Source: an uncultured Collinsella sp. (GTDB lineage: Bacteria > Actinomycetota > Coriobacteriia > Coriobacteriales > Coriobacteriaceae). Taken from it: 24,980 bases of DNA. Both the position numbers and the translations under genes were made by a program. Location of the stretch: NCBI GenBank assembly GCA_959596495.1, contig CAUFXK010000021.1, positions 1 to 24,980 on the forward strand. The letters run 5' to 3'. The notes beneath the pieces are model-generated. The model worked only from the letters and a program-made list of their open reading frames with translations. It did no database searches and had not been told where the DNA came from. This document shows positions 15,118-22,314 of the stretch, one piece after another (the stretch's first letter is position 1; the number at the start of each line of letters is the position of its first letter).

Positions 15118-15279
15118 TCATTTCCTGCCGAGCCTGTACGAGTCGATCTCTCCCGTCCAGATGAGGTTGTACGCCTTGTTTCGGCTCGCCCTCATGTATT
15201 CCTGCATCTCGATCACCGTCATCCATTCGTCCCGATCTTGGCTTCCCTCGGGCGTGGCGCATTCGGCTGTGCGTGCCAT
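15118..15279 (-). CDS. Excisionase-like small HTH DNA-binding protein
   Basis: 53 residues from ATG 15279, with GGAGGAA 4-5 nt upstream. Most of the protein is one helix-turn-helix unit: EWMTVIEMQEYMRASRNKAY followed by NLIWTGEIDSYRLGRK. This matches the excisionase (Xis/HTH_17) pattern MTV.E.AEYLR.SR...Y.LI..GEI..Y..G. Such proteins bend DNA for site-specific excision or act as small regulators. No integrase is visible nearby, so it may be what remains of an integrated element. A longer upstream start (15381) lacks a ribosome site. Transcription continues toward the DUF3800 RNA unit on the same strand, which nevertheless has its own promoter. Confidence 0.75.
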   Translation of the reverse strand: MARTAECATPEGSQDRDEWMTVIEMQEYMRASRNKAYNLIWTGEIDSYRLGRK

Positions 15280-15778
15280 GGTTCCTCCAATCTTCCCGTG
15301 CGGCACCGCGCGAGGACACCGCACGACACCGTGTGCCTTTTCGTCTGCGCGATGGTTGAACCGCCTGATGGCGCGATGCACGCGGCGGGGGCGGAGACGG
15401 GTCGAGCTGGTCGGGCCTCCACGAAACTGCCATGAGCCGCGCTTCTTAGTTCTCAGCTAAGTCTCTGGAAAGTGAAAGGCGCCCATGCGGGCGCCTGCCT
15501 AGTAGCTGGAGTTGTTCGGTTGTGGTTGGAATGCTTCTCTTCCGCGGTGCTGTCGTCCGGGGTCCGGCATCTGTCGCTCGCCTCTTTTGTCGTGTTTGAT
15601 ATTGCGTGTTCTGCGAGCGACCTTGCACAGGTTTTTCAGCCCGTTGCCCCAGGTGCACCCGGGTAAATGGTACCCACCCGCTGGGACATGGTTCGCCATG
15701 GCTAGCGTTTTGACAATGGGAGGCAGACGAGCGGCGTAGACATTGGCGCCGAATCAGAGGCGAACGATGCCGCCTATC
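15280..15778. other. Gene-poor stretch between the Xis-like and Sel1 genes
   Basis: I see no convincing gene here. An unsupported 66-codon minus-strand frame (15499-15699, starting MANHVPAGGYHLPGC) has no clear ribosome site. The one notable structure is the hairpin at 15477-15496 with arms AGGCGCCC and GGGCGCCT and loop ATGC. On the minus strand TTTCACTTT follows, so it may be a weak terminator for the gene ending at 15779. Confidence 0.5.
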
Positions 15779-17074
15779 TCAACCCTGTGTCTTTCGATGG
15801 CTTTTGCCGCCAGCAGTTATCACCCGGTAGAAAGTAAAGCCGTCTTCGTTTTGATAGGCCTGGAGTGTTGAATCGGTGCCACGAAGGGCATCTTCCAGTG
15901 CGGCGATTATCTCGCTTCCTTTCCCAGGCGAGGGTTCATTTGCCAATTCAGCCAAATAAAGACTTGCGAGGTTTGCATAGTCCTGTGGCATCATGATGCT
16001 TGAATTGGATTCAGGGGTCGCTCTTTTTGTGGGGGAAGCCTCGTAAAGCGCGGCCGCTTTTGCATAATTCTTCAGTATCCATCTGCCGAATAGATACTCC
16101 CTTGCAAGACACAGTTTCATCGAGGGAGATTCCATTTCGGAAAGAATGGCATTGCCCCTATCGGCTGAGGCGTTCGAAATCAAGCCACGCAAATGTATTC
16201 CGGCATACTGGATTCGTTGATACCACATGAGGTCATCTACGCCCCGTTTTTCAAAATAGTAGGCTGCCTTTTCGTAGTCGACGGGAGTGATTTCATCACC
16301 TGAATAATACGTATCCGCGAGGTTCGATGCTGCGAGCGTAAATCCTTCGGCCACTAATGCCTCATTGAAGCTGTGCCAAAGGTGGAAGGACGCGCGAGAG
16401 TCGTTAGGGAGTTTGCAGATCCATTTCGGAAATGCGGCACCGTAGGCATTCAGTGGGTCGCGAGATGTTGCTATGTCATGCGCTTCGGTTTCCGCTTGCC
16501 GTTTTAGCTCCGCTATTTGTCCATAGCGCGCATCGTATTCCTCTCTGTTCCTTTTCCGCGTTTCTTGGATCGTCTTGATGGACTCTTCGAAATACTCCTT
16601 GTAATGGTCTTCCTGCAGCGAGCCATTTGCGCTCTTCGCAAAAAGCTCCATGCGGTCCAGGGCCTCGCATGACCACGGTTTGACGTACTCCATGGGTTCG
16701 TTCGTCGATTCGTGCGAATCGTAGTTTTTGTCATCCACGATTTTTACGAAGAGCTCGTATTGCTCTTTAGAGAGCCATATGCCTAAGGGGTGAATGTGCA
16801 GGACGATCGTTCGCAGCGCGGTTAGGTCCCAGCTGCCCATGTCCATTTTCTCGAGACCAACGCGGTCAAGTGGCGCGGTTACCGCGTCATAGCTGGGCTT
16901 AAAGCGAGGGTTCTCGTCGCCCCTGCGGCGCGCCTCGTCGCAAATGGACTCAACCTGCCTTGTCCAGCTTTCACTATCCGGGCACCTTTCTTTGACCCAT
17001 AGCTTTAAATACTCTTGGATTATTCTTGTCGCGGTCTTTTTTACGTTGTAGATAATCTGGCTGCTGTCGTTCAT
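15779..17074 (-). CDS. HEPN-like / Sel1-repeat protein, function unknown
   Basis: 431 residues, soluble, no signal peptide. The N-terminal ~150 residues are helical with SWDLTALRTIVLHI (81-94) and DDKNYDSHES (114-123). The spacing of K-N-x3-H recalls the Rx4-6H ribonuclease core of HEPN domains such as Swt1-HEPN, but with Lys in place of Arg. A charged coiled-coil stretch covers about 155-200. The C-terminal half carries Sel1-like repeats (e.g. LADTYYSGDEITPVDYEKAA at 252-271 and LAREYLFGRWILKNYAKAAA at 323-342), which usually mediate protein contacts. ATG 17074 has GGAG upstream. It lies 91 bp downstream of a WYL regulator on the same strand, so the two may be co-transcribed. Defence is plausible from context; HEPN identity is tentative. 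Confidence 0.7.
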   Translation of the reverse strand: MNDSSQIIYNVKKTATRIIQEYLKLWVKERCPDSESWTRQVESICDEARRRGDENPRFKPSYDAVTAPLDRVGLEKMDMGSWDLTALRTIVLHIHPLGIWLSKEQYELFVKIVDDKNYDSHESTNEPMEYVKPWSCEALDRMELFAKSANGSLQEDHYKEYFEESIKTIQETRKRNREEYDARYGQIAELKRQAETEAHDIATSRDPLNAYGAAFPKWICKLPNDSRASFHLWHSFNEALVAEGFTLAASNLADTYYSGDEITPVDYEKAAYYFEKRGVDDLMWYQRIQYAGIHLRGLISNASADRGNAILSEMESPSMKLCLAREYLFGRWILKNYAKAAALYEASPTKRATPESNSSIMMPQDYANLASLYLAELANEPSPGKGSEIIAALEDALRGTDSTLQAYQNEDGFTFYRVITAGGKSHRKTQG

Positions 17075-17165
17075 CTCTGCTCCGTCCCGCAGGTCAAAGC
17101 CTTTAAAAGGGTGTCTTTGCTCTCCGAATCGAGTCGATTGGGGTTGTTTTCTCGTTGGCGGCTTT

Positions 17166-18314
17166 TCAGGCCAATTGCAAAATAGCAGCTTCTAGTGCGG
17201 CTTTATAGCCCTCTGCGGCCGCTTCGTAATCTCGCATATAGGATCCGAAGTCGGAGGCGGCGGCATTCGGAAAGCTCCCGACCCATCGTTTTCCCTTCGG
17301 CTTCGCCAGCTTCACCGCGCCGCCCATCCCGAATAGCCACCTGAAAAAAGTGGGTGACAGCATCACGTTGACGCAGGCGTAGCCGACGACGTTATCTCCG
17401 CCGCTCTCGTCGATATGGCAGAACTTGAGGTCGTGGCCGAACCTTTCGTAAACGTACTTGGCATGACTGCCGGAGACTTTGAGGAACAGCGTCCTGGCGG
17501 TGTCCGAGCCGAACATGTCGATCCGCTGGCGCGTGTCCGCGACCACCCGCGTCCTCAGCGCCTCGACCTTTTCATAGTCCGACAGCGGCTTTCCGGTGAC
17601 AACCGGGTCTACGATATCGTCTAGTCGGTGGAAGTAGGGGCTTGAGGAACCGCTTTCGTCGACATGCACGATCTCGAGGTAGTATCTGCCGAAGCTGAAC
17701 ACGATCGCCACCGGGTCCTCCTCGTACGGCCCGATTTTTACGGTCGATCCGTTCATCAGGTGAACCTGCTTCTTGAAGGCCATCCTTTCGTTCGTCCGAA
17801 TCGCTCGAGATGCGGCATGGAGGACGCTGAAAACCCCGTCAGTGTCCTTGCCGGCCTTGCGGTCGACGAACACGGTCTCCACGCTTTCGTCGACGTCGTA
17901 GTCGGAAGAGAATGCAAGCACCTTCGAGGAGATTTCGTCTTTCTGCCCCTCGCCGATGAAGGAGCTCGTCCCCAGCACGTCCGAGATGAGAATCGCCTCC
18001 TCGGACGACAAGGGCTTGTTCACGGTCCTGAACCCGACGTTCTCGCCGTGACCTGGTATCGCTACGCGGATCCCCATTGGCATGCTTTCGCTTATCTGGT
18101 GCAGGTCCTTGAGGATGGCGTTCTCCGACGTCGGCTTTTCGGAGCAGATGCCTATGACGCGCGCGATTTCCGATGCGGATATGCCCGTTCTTTCGTCAGT
18201 GAATCGAACGAGAAGGTCGAGGACGGACAGGATCCTGCTTCTCGATGTGCCGCTCGCTGCGAATCCGGATTCCTTTAACTCGGAGATCTCCTCCTCGGTG
18301 AATGTCCTAGACAT
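17166..18314 (-). CDS. WYL-domain transcriptional regulator
   Basis: 382 residues. The N-terminal part (about 20-90) is a winged helix typical of this family: RILSVLDLLVRFTDERTGIS, then SASEIARVIG and AILKDLHQI. The WYL-type domain lies centrally: VAIVFSFGRYYLEIVHVDES followed by PYFHRLDDI, where the strand-turn-strand with YYL and the RLD.I ending are characteristic. A C-terminal WCX-like extension follows. WYL proteins bind nucleic-acid-like ligands and often control phage-defence loci (CapW, BrxR). Start ATG 18314 has GGAGGG 6 nt upstream; an in-frame start further up is less well placed. It is divergent from the micro-ORF/membrane-protein group, with an ATTACC-N12-GGTAAT dyad between them, and is followed by the Sel1-repeat gene. 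Confidence 0.85.
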   Translation of the reverse strand: MSRTFTEEEISELKESGFAASGTSRSRILSVLDLLVRFTDERTGISASEIARVIGICSEKPTSENAILKDLHQISESMPMGIRVAIPGHGENVGFRTVNKPLSSEEAILISDVLGTSSFIGEGQKDEISSKVLAFSSDYDVDESVETVFVDRKAGKDTDGVFSVLHAASRAIRTNERMAFKKQVHLMNGSTVKIGPYEEDPVAIVFSFGRYYLEIVHVDESGSSSPYFHRLDDIVDPVVTGKPLSDYEKVEALRTRVVADTRQRIDMFGSDTARTLFLKVSGSHAKYVYERFGHDLKFCHIDESGGDNVVGYACVNVMLSPTFFRWLFGMGGAVKLAKPKGKRWVGSFPNAAASDFGSYMRDYEAAAEGYKAALEAAILQLA

Positions 18315-18338
18315 GGCAGGCCCTCCATAAACAGCACT

Positions 18339-18362
18339 ATTACCCATGAAATTGTAGGTAAT
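18339..18362. promoter_or_regulatory. Dyad operator candidate between WYL regulator and divergent genes
   Basis: ATTACC (18339-18344) and GGTAAT (18357-18362) form a perfect inverted repeat with a 12-bp centre, 25 bp upstream of the WYL start and 30 bp upstream of the divergent micro-ORF. The position suits binding by the adjacent dimeric regulator and control of both directions. Inference from position and symmetry only. Confidence 0.45.
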
Positions 18363-18391
18363 CCTAGCCTGTCAGAGGAGACGAAATTCCG

Positions 18392-18448
18392 ATGGCGGTT
18401 GAAAATAAGGGCCGAAGCAATGGAAAAGAGCGAAGGAGGCAACCATGA
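18392..18448 (+). CDS. 18-residue basic micro-ORF, coupled to next gene
   Basis: ATG 18392 lies 11 nt after a GAGGAG ribosome site and encodes MAVENKGRSNGKERRRQP. Its TGA stop overlaps the next gene's ATG (ATGA at 18445-18448), and the next gene's ribosome site GGAGG lies within its last codons. Translational coupling is therefore likely. The peptide is very basic and resembles nothing known; it may be purely regulatory. Confidence 0.4.
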   Translation: MAVENKGRSNGKERRRQP

Positions 18449-18669
18449 ACAATGCTAGACAGGCGGTAGGCATCCCGACGATTTCGCCAATCGAAGCCGT
18501 AGCGGAGATGGCGTGCGATGACGGAAAGAAGGCCCTCGGCTTTTCGCCGGAACAGCTGATTGCCGCTTGCGGCCTGGTTTTGATGGGCGTCGTGATTATA
18601 GCCGTGTCGAATTACAGCCTCGCCATCGCCAAGGGGGATTTCAGACTAGACCTGTGCCCTGCGTGCTAG
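18445..18669 (+). CDS. Small single-pass membrane protein, unknown
   Basis: 74 residues with AAGGAGG 6 nt before the ATG, so translation is well supported. The N-terminal ~35 residues are soluble (MNNARQAVGIPTISPIEAVA...). One hydrophobic segment, LIAACGLVLMGVVIIAV (38-54), is followed by a short tail ending in LCPAC, where the CPAC could bind metal or form a disulfide. I do not recognise a family. It is divergent from the WYL regulator and co-directional with the next membrane protein 100 bp downstream. A holin-like or effector role would fit, but nothing demonstrates it. Confidence 0.6.
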   Translation: MNNARQAVGIPTISPIEAVAEMACDDGKKALGFSPEQLIAACGLVLMGVVIIAVSNYSLAIAKGDFRLDLCPAC

Positions 18670-18768
18670 GCGATACGCCCACGCGAAAACAACAGTCGCT
18701 GTTATGGGGTGCAGCGCCGGCGACGCGCGCCAAAGAATCAACGCTCGATTTGAATGATAGGGGACCGT

Positions 18769-19359
18769 ATGGAACGCAGCGATTTTCCCGAAGTTGGCAC
18801 CAGGTTGACGCACGGGGAAGCGATCCCCGCATACAACCGCTTCGAGCGATCGATGCTTGAGAAGGTGTACGGGGCCGGGCTTCTGCCCGCGGTGGGGCTG
18901 TACGACCTGCTCTGGCAGCTTGAACTGCTCGCACGGAAGTTCGGAATAGAAAGCAAGGGGACTTTCTCGAGGCTCAAGAGGGAGATCCGGTTGTTCTCGA
19001 GCAAGAGGACCGCTCTGGCGAACGGAGTGAACGGCGAGAGGTTTTACCTGCTACAGGACGAATCGGCGCTCAAACAGCATGATGAGACGCACCTCTTCAA
19101 GGTCGGGATCGACGGGGACAGGCTTGCTCGGAGCCTAGACGAAGCCCTTGATCTGCTTTCGAAAGAGTCCGCCAAGACTGACGAGTATGGCGACACGTAT
19201 TCGCCCGGTTGTCTGGAGCGGGATTCCGACAAGCTGGGTAAAGACCCTTTCATGAAGTGGGTCGGAATCGGGTTTTGCGTGATGGTGGTTTGTTTCGGAA
19301 TCTTGATGTTGCTTCATTCGGTGTTTCAGATCGGCTTCTGCTCCAAGTGGTTTATCTGA
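18769..19359 (+). CDS. C-terminally anchored membrane protein, unknown
   Basis: 196 residues from ATG 18769 (ATAGGGG 5-6 nt upstream; an in-frame ATG at 18754 is poorer). Residues 1-160 are soluble and helical (GLYDLLWQLELLARKFGI, FSRLKREIRLFSSKRTALA). One strong transmembrane segment near the end, WVGIGFCVMVVCFGILMLL, is followed by a short tail (GFCSKWFI). No known motif. The segment ALANGVNGERFYLLQD and the acidic middle suggest an independent domain facing the cytoplasm if the protein is tail-anchored. It shares direction and neighbourhood with the 74-residue membrane protein and may act with it. Confidence 0.6.
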   Translation: MERSDFPEVGTRLTHGEAIPAYNRFERSMLEKVYGAGLLPAVGLYDLLWQLELLARKFGIESKGTFSRLKREIRLFSSKRTALANGVNGERFYLLQDESALKQHDETHLFKVGIDGDRLARSLDEALDLLSKESAKTDEYGDTYSPGCLERDSDKLGKDPFMKWVGIGFCVMVVCFGILMLLHSVFQIGFCSKWFI

Positions 19360-19377
19360 TGTGAGAACCGTTAAACG

Positions 19378-19868
19378 AGCAGGCTTTCATTCAATTCGTT
19401 AACTCATGGGCAAGCCGCCCGAGAGTACTCACCTTTCCCGCCGATGGCGAAAACCTGCGACCTTGGGTTTTGCGAATGTCGCACAAGCCGCCCGAGTTAA
19501 TTCACTTACGATTGCAGCTGGCGGCTTGCAGACTAGAGGGCGGCTGAGTTTCAAAACGGGCGTTTTCGGCGCTATCGAGCCTCCAAGGGCGGCCCGCCGC
19601 GCGCTTTGGGACAAAAACAAAAACTCAACGCCCTGAGTTTGAAAAAAGTTTTTGAAGTTGTCCCAGCTTTTGTCACCGAGGCCGACGAAGTACGACATGG
19701 CGTTACCTGGCGGCACTCGATTCGAGACGGAACCGAAAACTGGGTGCAACTGGAATGACGGGACGGCAGAACTGAAGCCATCGAGTGGGAGTAGAACAGA
19801 CGTTCGATAAAATAATATAGTATCAGATAGCGGGCACGGTTTCAATTGAATCCGTGCCCGCTGCTGTA
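19378..19868 (+). repeat. Intergenic repeat element, copy B (~490 bp)
   Basis: Counterpart of 7227-7712, same orientation. It keeps AACTCATGGGCAAGCC, GAGTTTCAAAACGGGCGTTT, the nested hairpins (TGGGACAA 19607-19614 with TTGTCCCA 19658-19665, enclosing AAACTCA 19621-19627 and TGAGTTT 19634-19640), ACTGGGTGCAACTGGA, CATCGAGTGGGAG and the terminal hairpin. That hairpin (19829-19862) has arms AGCGGGCACGG and CCGTGCCCGCT around the shared centre TTTCAATTGAA, so the arms changed together relative to copy A. Nothing inside resembles a mobility gene. Confidence 0.8.
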
Positions 19869-19949
19869 TGCGTATCCTTGCATGCCCAATATGCGCCGTA
19901 AAAGCCGTCTTCTTCGACGTCAAAGTGAATGCGCTTCGTTTTTTGCCTC

Positions 19950-20780
19950 TCAAAATCTTATTTTCACGATTTGCATTTTCATCCCGTTGTCACCGACCCT
20001 TGCGAGAAACCGGAAAAAGCCGCTGACAGAAGGGTCTCTCAAATCGTTGTAGCCCAGCATATAGCCGCGACTTGTGACCTGCAGACGGCTGTCCCACATG
20101 CCGATTTCCTTGGCGGCATCCGAAACCGCAAAATATGCCCCCACATCCTTGATTTTTGCAGTCTTAAGCCATGTTTTTGCGATCATCTTTACCGCCGTCC
20201 GATTGGCAGCATCAAAGACCAGCGCACTGCCGGGGAAAGCGTCCGCCATCTCCCGCACCAGTTCCCGGACCTGCTGGGTCAGAAAGTAATAGAACACCCC
20301 GGAGGCAAAGAACACCGCCCCGCGGGAGGCATCGATTTTGCTAAACCATGCGGTGTCTTTCAGGTCGCAGGGGATATTATGTTCCCGATCCCCGGCGGGC
20401 AGTAGCTGCTGCCGCAAGGCAATCACATCCGGGAAGTCCAGATTATAGATCTTGCATCTACCGTTGTCGCAGGTTCTGCCGGTGTTGTCCAGCCCGCAGC
20501 CCAGATTGACCACCGCCGCATTGGGGTGGCCTTTCAGGTAATCCCGCACCTCGAAAGCAAGATCACTCTGCCGTGTGGCCACCTCCAGCGCACCAAAGCG
20601 CTGCATCAGGCTGCGGGAGTTTTTCTCTGCCTCTGAAAAGTCGTAGTCGATCTGGTCGAGCAGACGAACCGCTGTTTCATCCCTGTAAAGGTTCGGGTAC
20701 AACTCCGTACACAGCTTCCGGGAATACAGCGGGAGGATCAGCGTCTCCTGCACGGTGTTTTTCTCAATTTTACATTTCAT
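19950..20780 (-). CDS. LCM/TcmP-type SAM O-methyltransferase
   Basis: 276 residues. The SAM-binding motif VVNLGCGLDNTGR (90-102) is the form used by leucine carboxyl methyltransferase (LCM) and TcmP-like O-methyltransferases, and NLDFPDVIALRQQLLP is the typical second block of that family. No signal or membrane segment. ATG 20780 has AGGAAG upstream. It is the last of three methyltransferase genes on this strand, following a ~115-bp gap that contains only a doubtful small membrane ORF. Substrate is unknown; LCM-like enzymes methylate carboxyl or hydroxyl groups on small molecules or proteins. Base composition is lower in GC than guaA, suggesting acquisition from another gut bacterium. Confidence 0.82.
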   Translation of the reverse strand: MKCKIEKNTVQETLILPLYSRKLCTELYPNLYRDETAVRLLDQIDYDFSEAEKNSRSLMQRFGALEVATRQSDLAFEVRDYLKGHPNAAVVNLGCGLDNTGRTCDNGRCKIYNLDFPDVIALRQQLLPAGDREHNIPCDLKDTAWFSKIDASRGAVFFASGVFYYFLTQQVRELVREMADAFPGSALVFDAANRTAVKMIAKTWLKTAKIKDVGAYFAVSDAAKEIGMWDSRLQVTSRGYMLGYNDLRDPSVSGFFRFLARVGDNGMKMQIVKIRF

Positions 20781-20791
20781 AGGTTTCTTCC

Positions 20792-20857
20792 TCAGTGAAT
20801 AAAAACTGTCATAATTGCCGCCAGCATAGCCGCTATGACCGTCATGCCTATCGCCAT
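20792..20857 (-). CDS. Possible tiny membrane peptide (doubtful)
   Basis: Between two methyltransferase genes a frame ends HMAIGMTVIAAMLAAIMTVF and then IH*, a good single transmembrane helix. An ATG at 20857 would give 21 residues, and the open frame extends further up without a clear ribosome site. It may be a real mini-protein or chance; amino-acid composition is the only support. Confidence 0.25.
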   Translation of the reverse strand: MAIGMTVIAAMLAAIMTVFIH

Positions 20858-20895
20858 GTGCAGGATGGATGCAAAAATGCCCGTGCTTGATACCC

Positions 20896-21501
20896 CTACT
20901 TCCGCGCCGTGACGCAGAGCCACTTTTTCTTTTTGTGTATCTGCACCTCGTGAAAACCCGCCTGCTCCAGACATGCCTTTAATTCAATGTCCTTGTAGAT
21001 GGTCATGCCGCCGATGATCTGCGTCCACCTCTCGTCCTTGTCCGTATCGCCATTGCTCTCGTTGCAGATAAGAATTGTCCCGCCTGGCTTCAGCGTCCGC
21101 CAGACCTCACGGAAGCATCGGGGCAAATCAGGCCAAAAATAGACGGTCTCAAAGGCCGTGGCGGCATCGAAGTAGCTATCCTCAAACACCATATCCGCCA
21201 CACTGCCTTGCAGAACGGCGCAACGCCCCTCCTGAATTGCAATTCGGTTGAGCTTTCTAGTCTTCTCCACGCTGACGGGCGAATAGTCGACGCCCTTGAC
21301 GACGCCATGCGGGCATTTTTTCAGCAGCCGTTTTATGTTCGCCCCGCCGCCGCAGCCGCAATCCAGCACCTTGGCATTTGGTGCAAGTCGTAGAAATCGA
21401 AGTCCCCACCGCGCCACAGGGCTGTGGCCCAGATTCATCATGGCAACCATAAGTTTTCCGCCGAGGCCCACGGGCTTGCGGGTGTTTTCAAAGAACGACA
21501 T
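20896..21501 (-). CDS. Class I SAM-dependent methyltransferase
   Basis: 201 residues from ATG 21501, which has GGAGGGG upstream; a longer start at 21531 lacks a site. It is a UbiE/Methyltransf_11-type fold: motif I VLDCGCGGGANIKRL near residue 45, acidic SAM-ribose loop GVDYSPVSVEKTRKL, motif II region YFDAATAFETVYFWPDL, and post-motif LKPGGTILICNES. It ends KKKKWLCVTARK. The first 14 nt overlap the end of the upstream methyltransferase gene, so the two are translationally linked. Substrate unknown. Confidence 0.85.
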   Translation of the reverse strand: MSFFENTRKPVGLGGKLMVAMMNLGHSPVARWGLRFLRLAPNAKVLDCGCGGGANIKRLLKKCPHGVVKGVDYSPVSVEKTRKLNRIAIQEGRCAVLQGSVADMVFEDSYFDAATAFETVYFWPDLPRCFREVWRTLKPGGTILICNESNGDTDKDERWTQIIGGMTIYKDIELKACLEQAGFHEVQIHKKKKWLCVTARK

Positions 21502-22117
21502 CTGGCCCCTCCGATTTCGTGCATTCCGCATAGGTCAATGGGAACGAGGCCTTCAGCACCGCGCTTTTCTGCACCGCCCAGCCGTTTTGACGCAGGAAAC
21601 GCGGGTATTCCTCGCTTGTCCACCTGCTGTGGAGGGGGAATCCCGCCATACTCATGAAAAAGGCTTTTGCCTTGCCGGAAACCGAGTTCCCCGCGTGGGT
21701 GAAGGTTGGAGCGATGAGCACGCCGTCGTCCTTCAGCACCCGCCTGATTTCTTGCAGGGCCTTTTCCGGATGCGGCACTATGTGAAGCGCGTTGGACACG
21801 ATCACCACTTCGAAGGACTTCTGTGCATAGGGCAGGCGGAACATATCTTGTACGGAAAAGTGCAGCTTTGCGGATTGATTGTCCCGCTTTGCTTCAAGGA
21901 TCATCTTTGCAGAGGCGTCCGTAGCCTCGATGTGCGCCGCCGCATTCACGATGCTCTTTGCGATAAGCCCCGTGCCGGTGGCGACCTCCAGTACGGTTTT
22001 TGCTTTCACTACCGGCCGGATCAGCCCATATATCTTCTCATACGCCGCCCGGTCGTTTCGCATGAAACGGTCATACCGACCGGCGTTCTTGTCCCAGAAA
22101 CCCTCGCGTTCGTGCAT
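21488..22117 (-). CDS. Class I SAM-dependent methyltransferase, first of three
   Basis: 209 residues from ATG 22117. Motif I VLEVATGTGLIAKSIV (about 42-57), motif II IEATDASAKMILEAK, then FEVVIVSNALHIVPHPEKAL and IRRVLKDDGVLIAPTFTH complete the Rossmann methyltransferase pattern (UbiE/phosphatidylethanolamine N-methyltransferase-like). An in-frame ATG at 22147 is rejected because the predicted promoter -10 lies at 22151-22156, which would place transcription start at about that codon. The chosen ATG has only a G-rich, imperfect ribosome site. It leads an operon of three methyltransferases and overlaps the second by 14 nt. Confidence 0.82.
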   Translation of the reverse strand: MHEREGFWDKNAGRYDRFMRNDRAAYEKIYGLIRPVVKAKTVLEVATGTGLIAKSIVNAAAHIEATDASAKMILEAKRDNQSAKLHFSVQDMFRLPYAQKSFEVVIVSNALHIVPHPEKALQEIRRVLKDDGVLIAPTFTHAGNSVSGKAKAFFMSMAGFPLHSRWTSEEYPRFLRQNGWAVQKSAVLKASFPLTYAECTKSEGPDVVL

Positions 22118-22136
22118 GGCTGACGCCCCCCAAACA

Positions 22137-22156
22137 GTTAGAGTCATCTAACTATA
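22137..22156 (-). promoter_or_regulatory. Promoter -10 and overlapping palindromic operator
   Basis: On the minus strand -10 TATAGT (22151-22156) runs into a perfect 6-4-6 palindrome, GTTAGA-N4-TCTAAC (22137-22152), covering the predicted transcription start. No good -35 is seen, suggesting activator dependence. The palindrome differs from the MerR operator at 23376, so a different regulator is likely. Confidence 0.45.
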
Positions 22157-22225
22157 ACACACGAATCATGCAGTAAGATGAGGCTAACCTTCTTTTCTTG
22201 GCTAAGACGCATCTCTTCGGTTTTC

Positions 22226-22314
22226 GCTTATAGCGGCGCGAGTCAGATACTAGGCTGGAGCTGAAGAAGGAACTTGGCGGACAGGTAGGTCGATACCGGT
22301 TCCCGGAACGGTGA
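22226..22314 (+). pseudogene. Possible AlbA_2 (Schlafen-like) domain fragment (weak)
   Basis: A short plus-strand frame reads RRESDTRLELKKELGGQVGR, then YRFPER*. ESDTLELKKEL is how AlbA_2/Schlafen-type DNA-binding domains usually begin. Only about 26 residues remain, without a start signal, so this is a guess. Confidence 0.2.

Noticed and set aside
15499..15699. 66-codon minus-strand frame MANHVPAGGYHLPGC...
   Set aside because: No ribosome site, odd composition and no conserved motif.
19832..19928. Minus-strand frame KRIHFDVEEDGFYGAYWACK, reminiscent of a HicB antitoxin N-terminus
   Set aside because: Very short, runs into the repeat hairpin, and no HicA partner is present; resemblance not strong enough.
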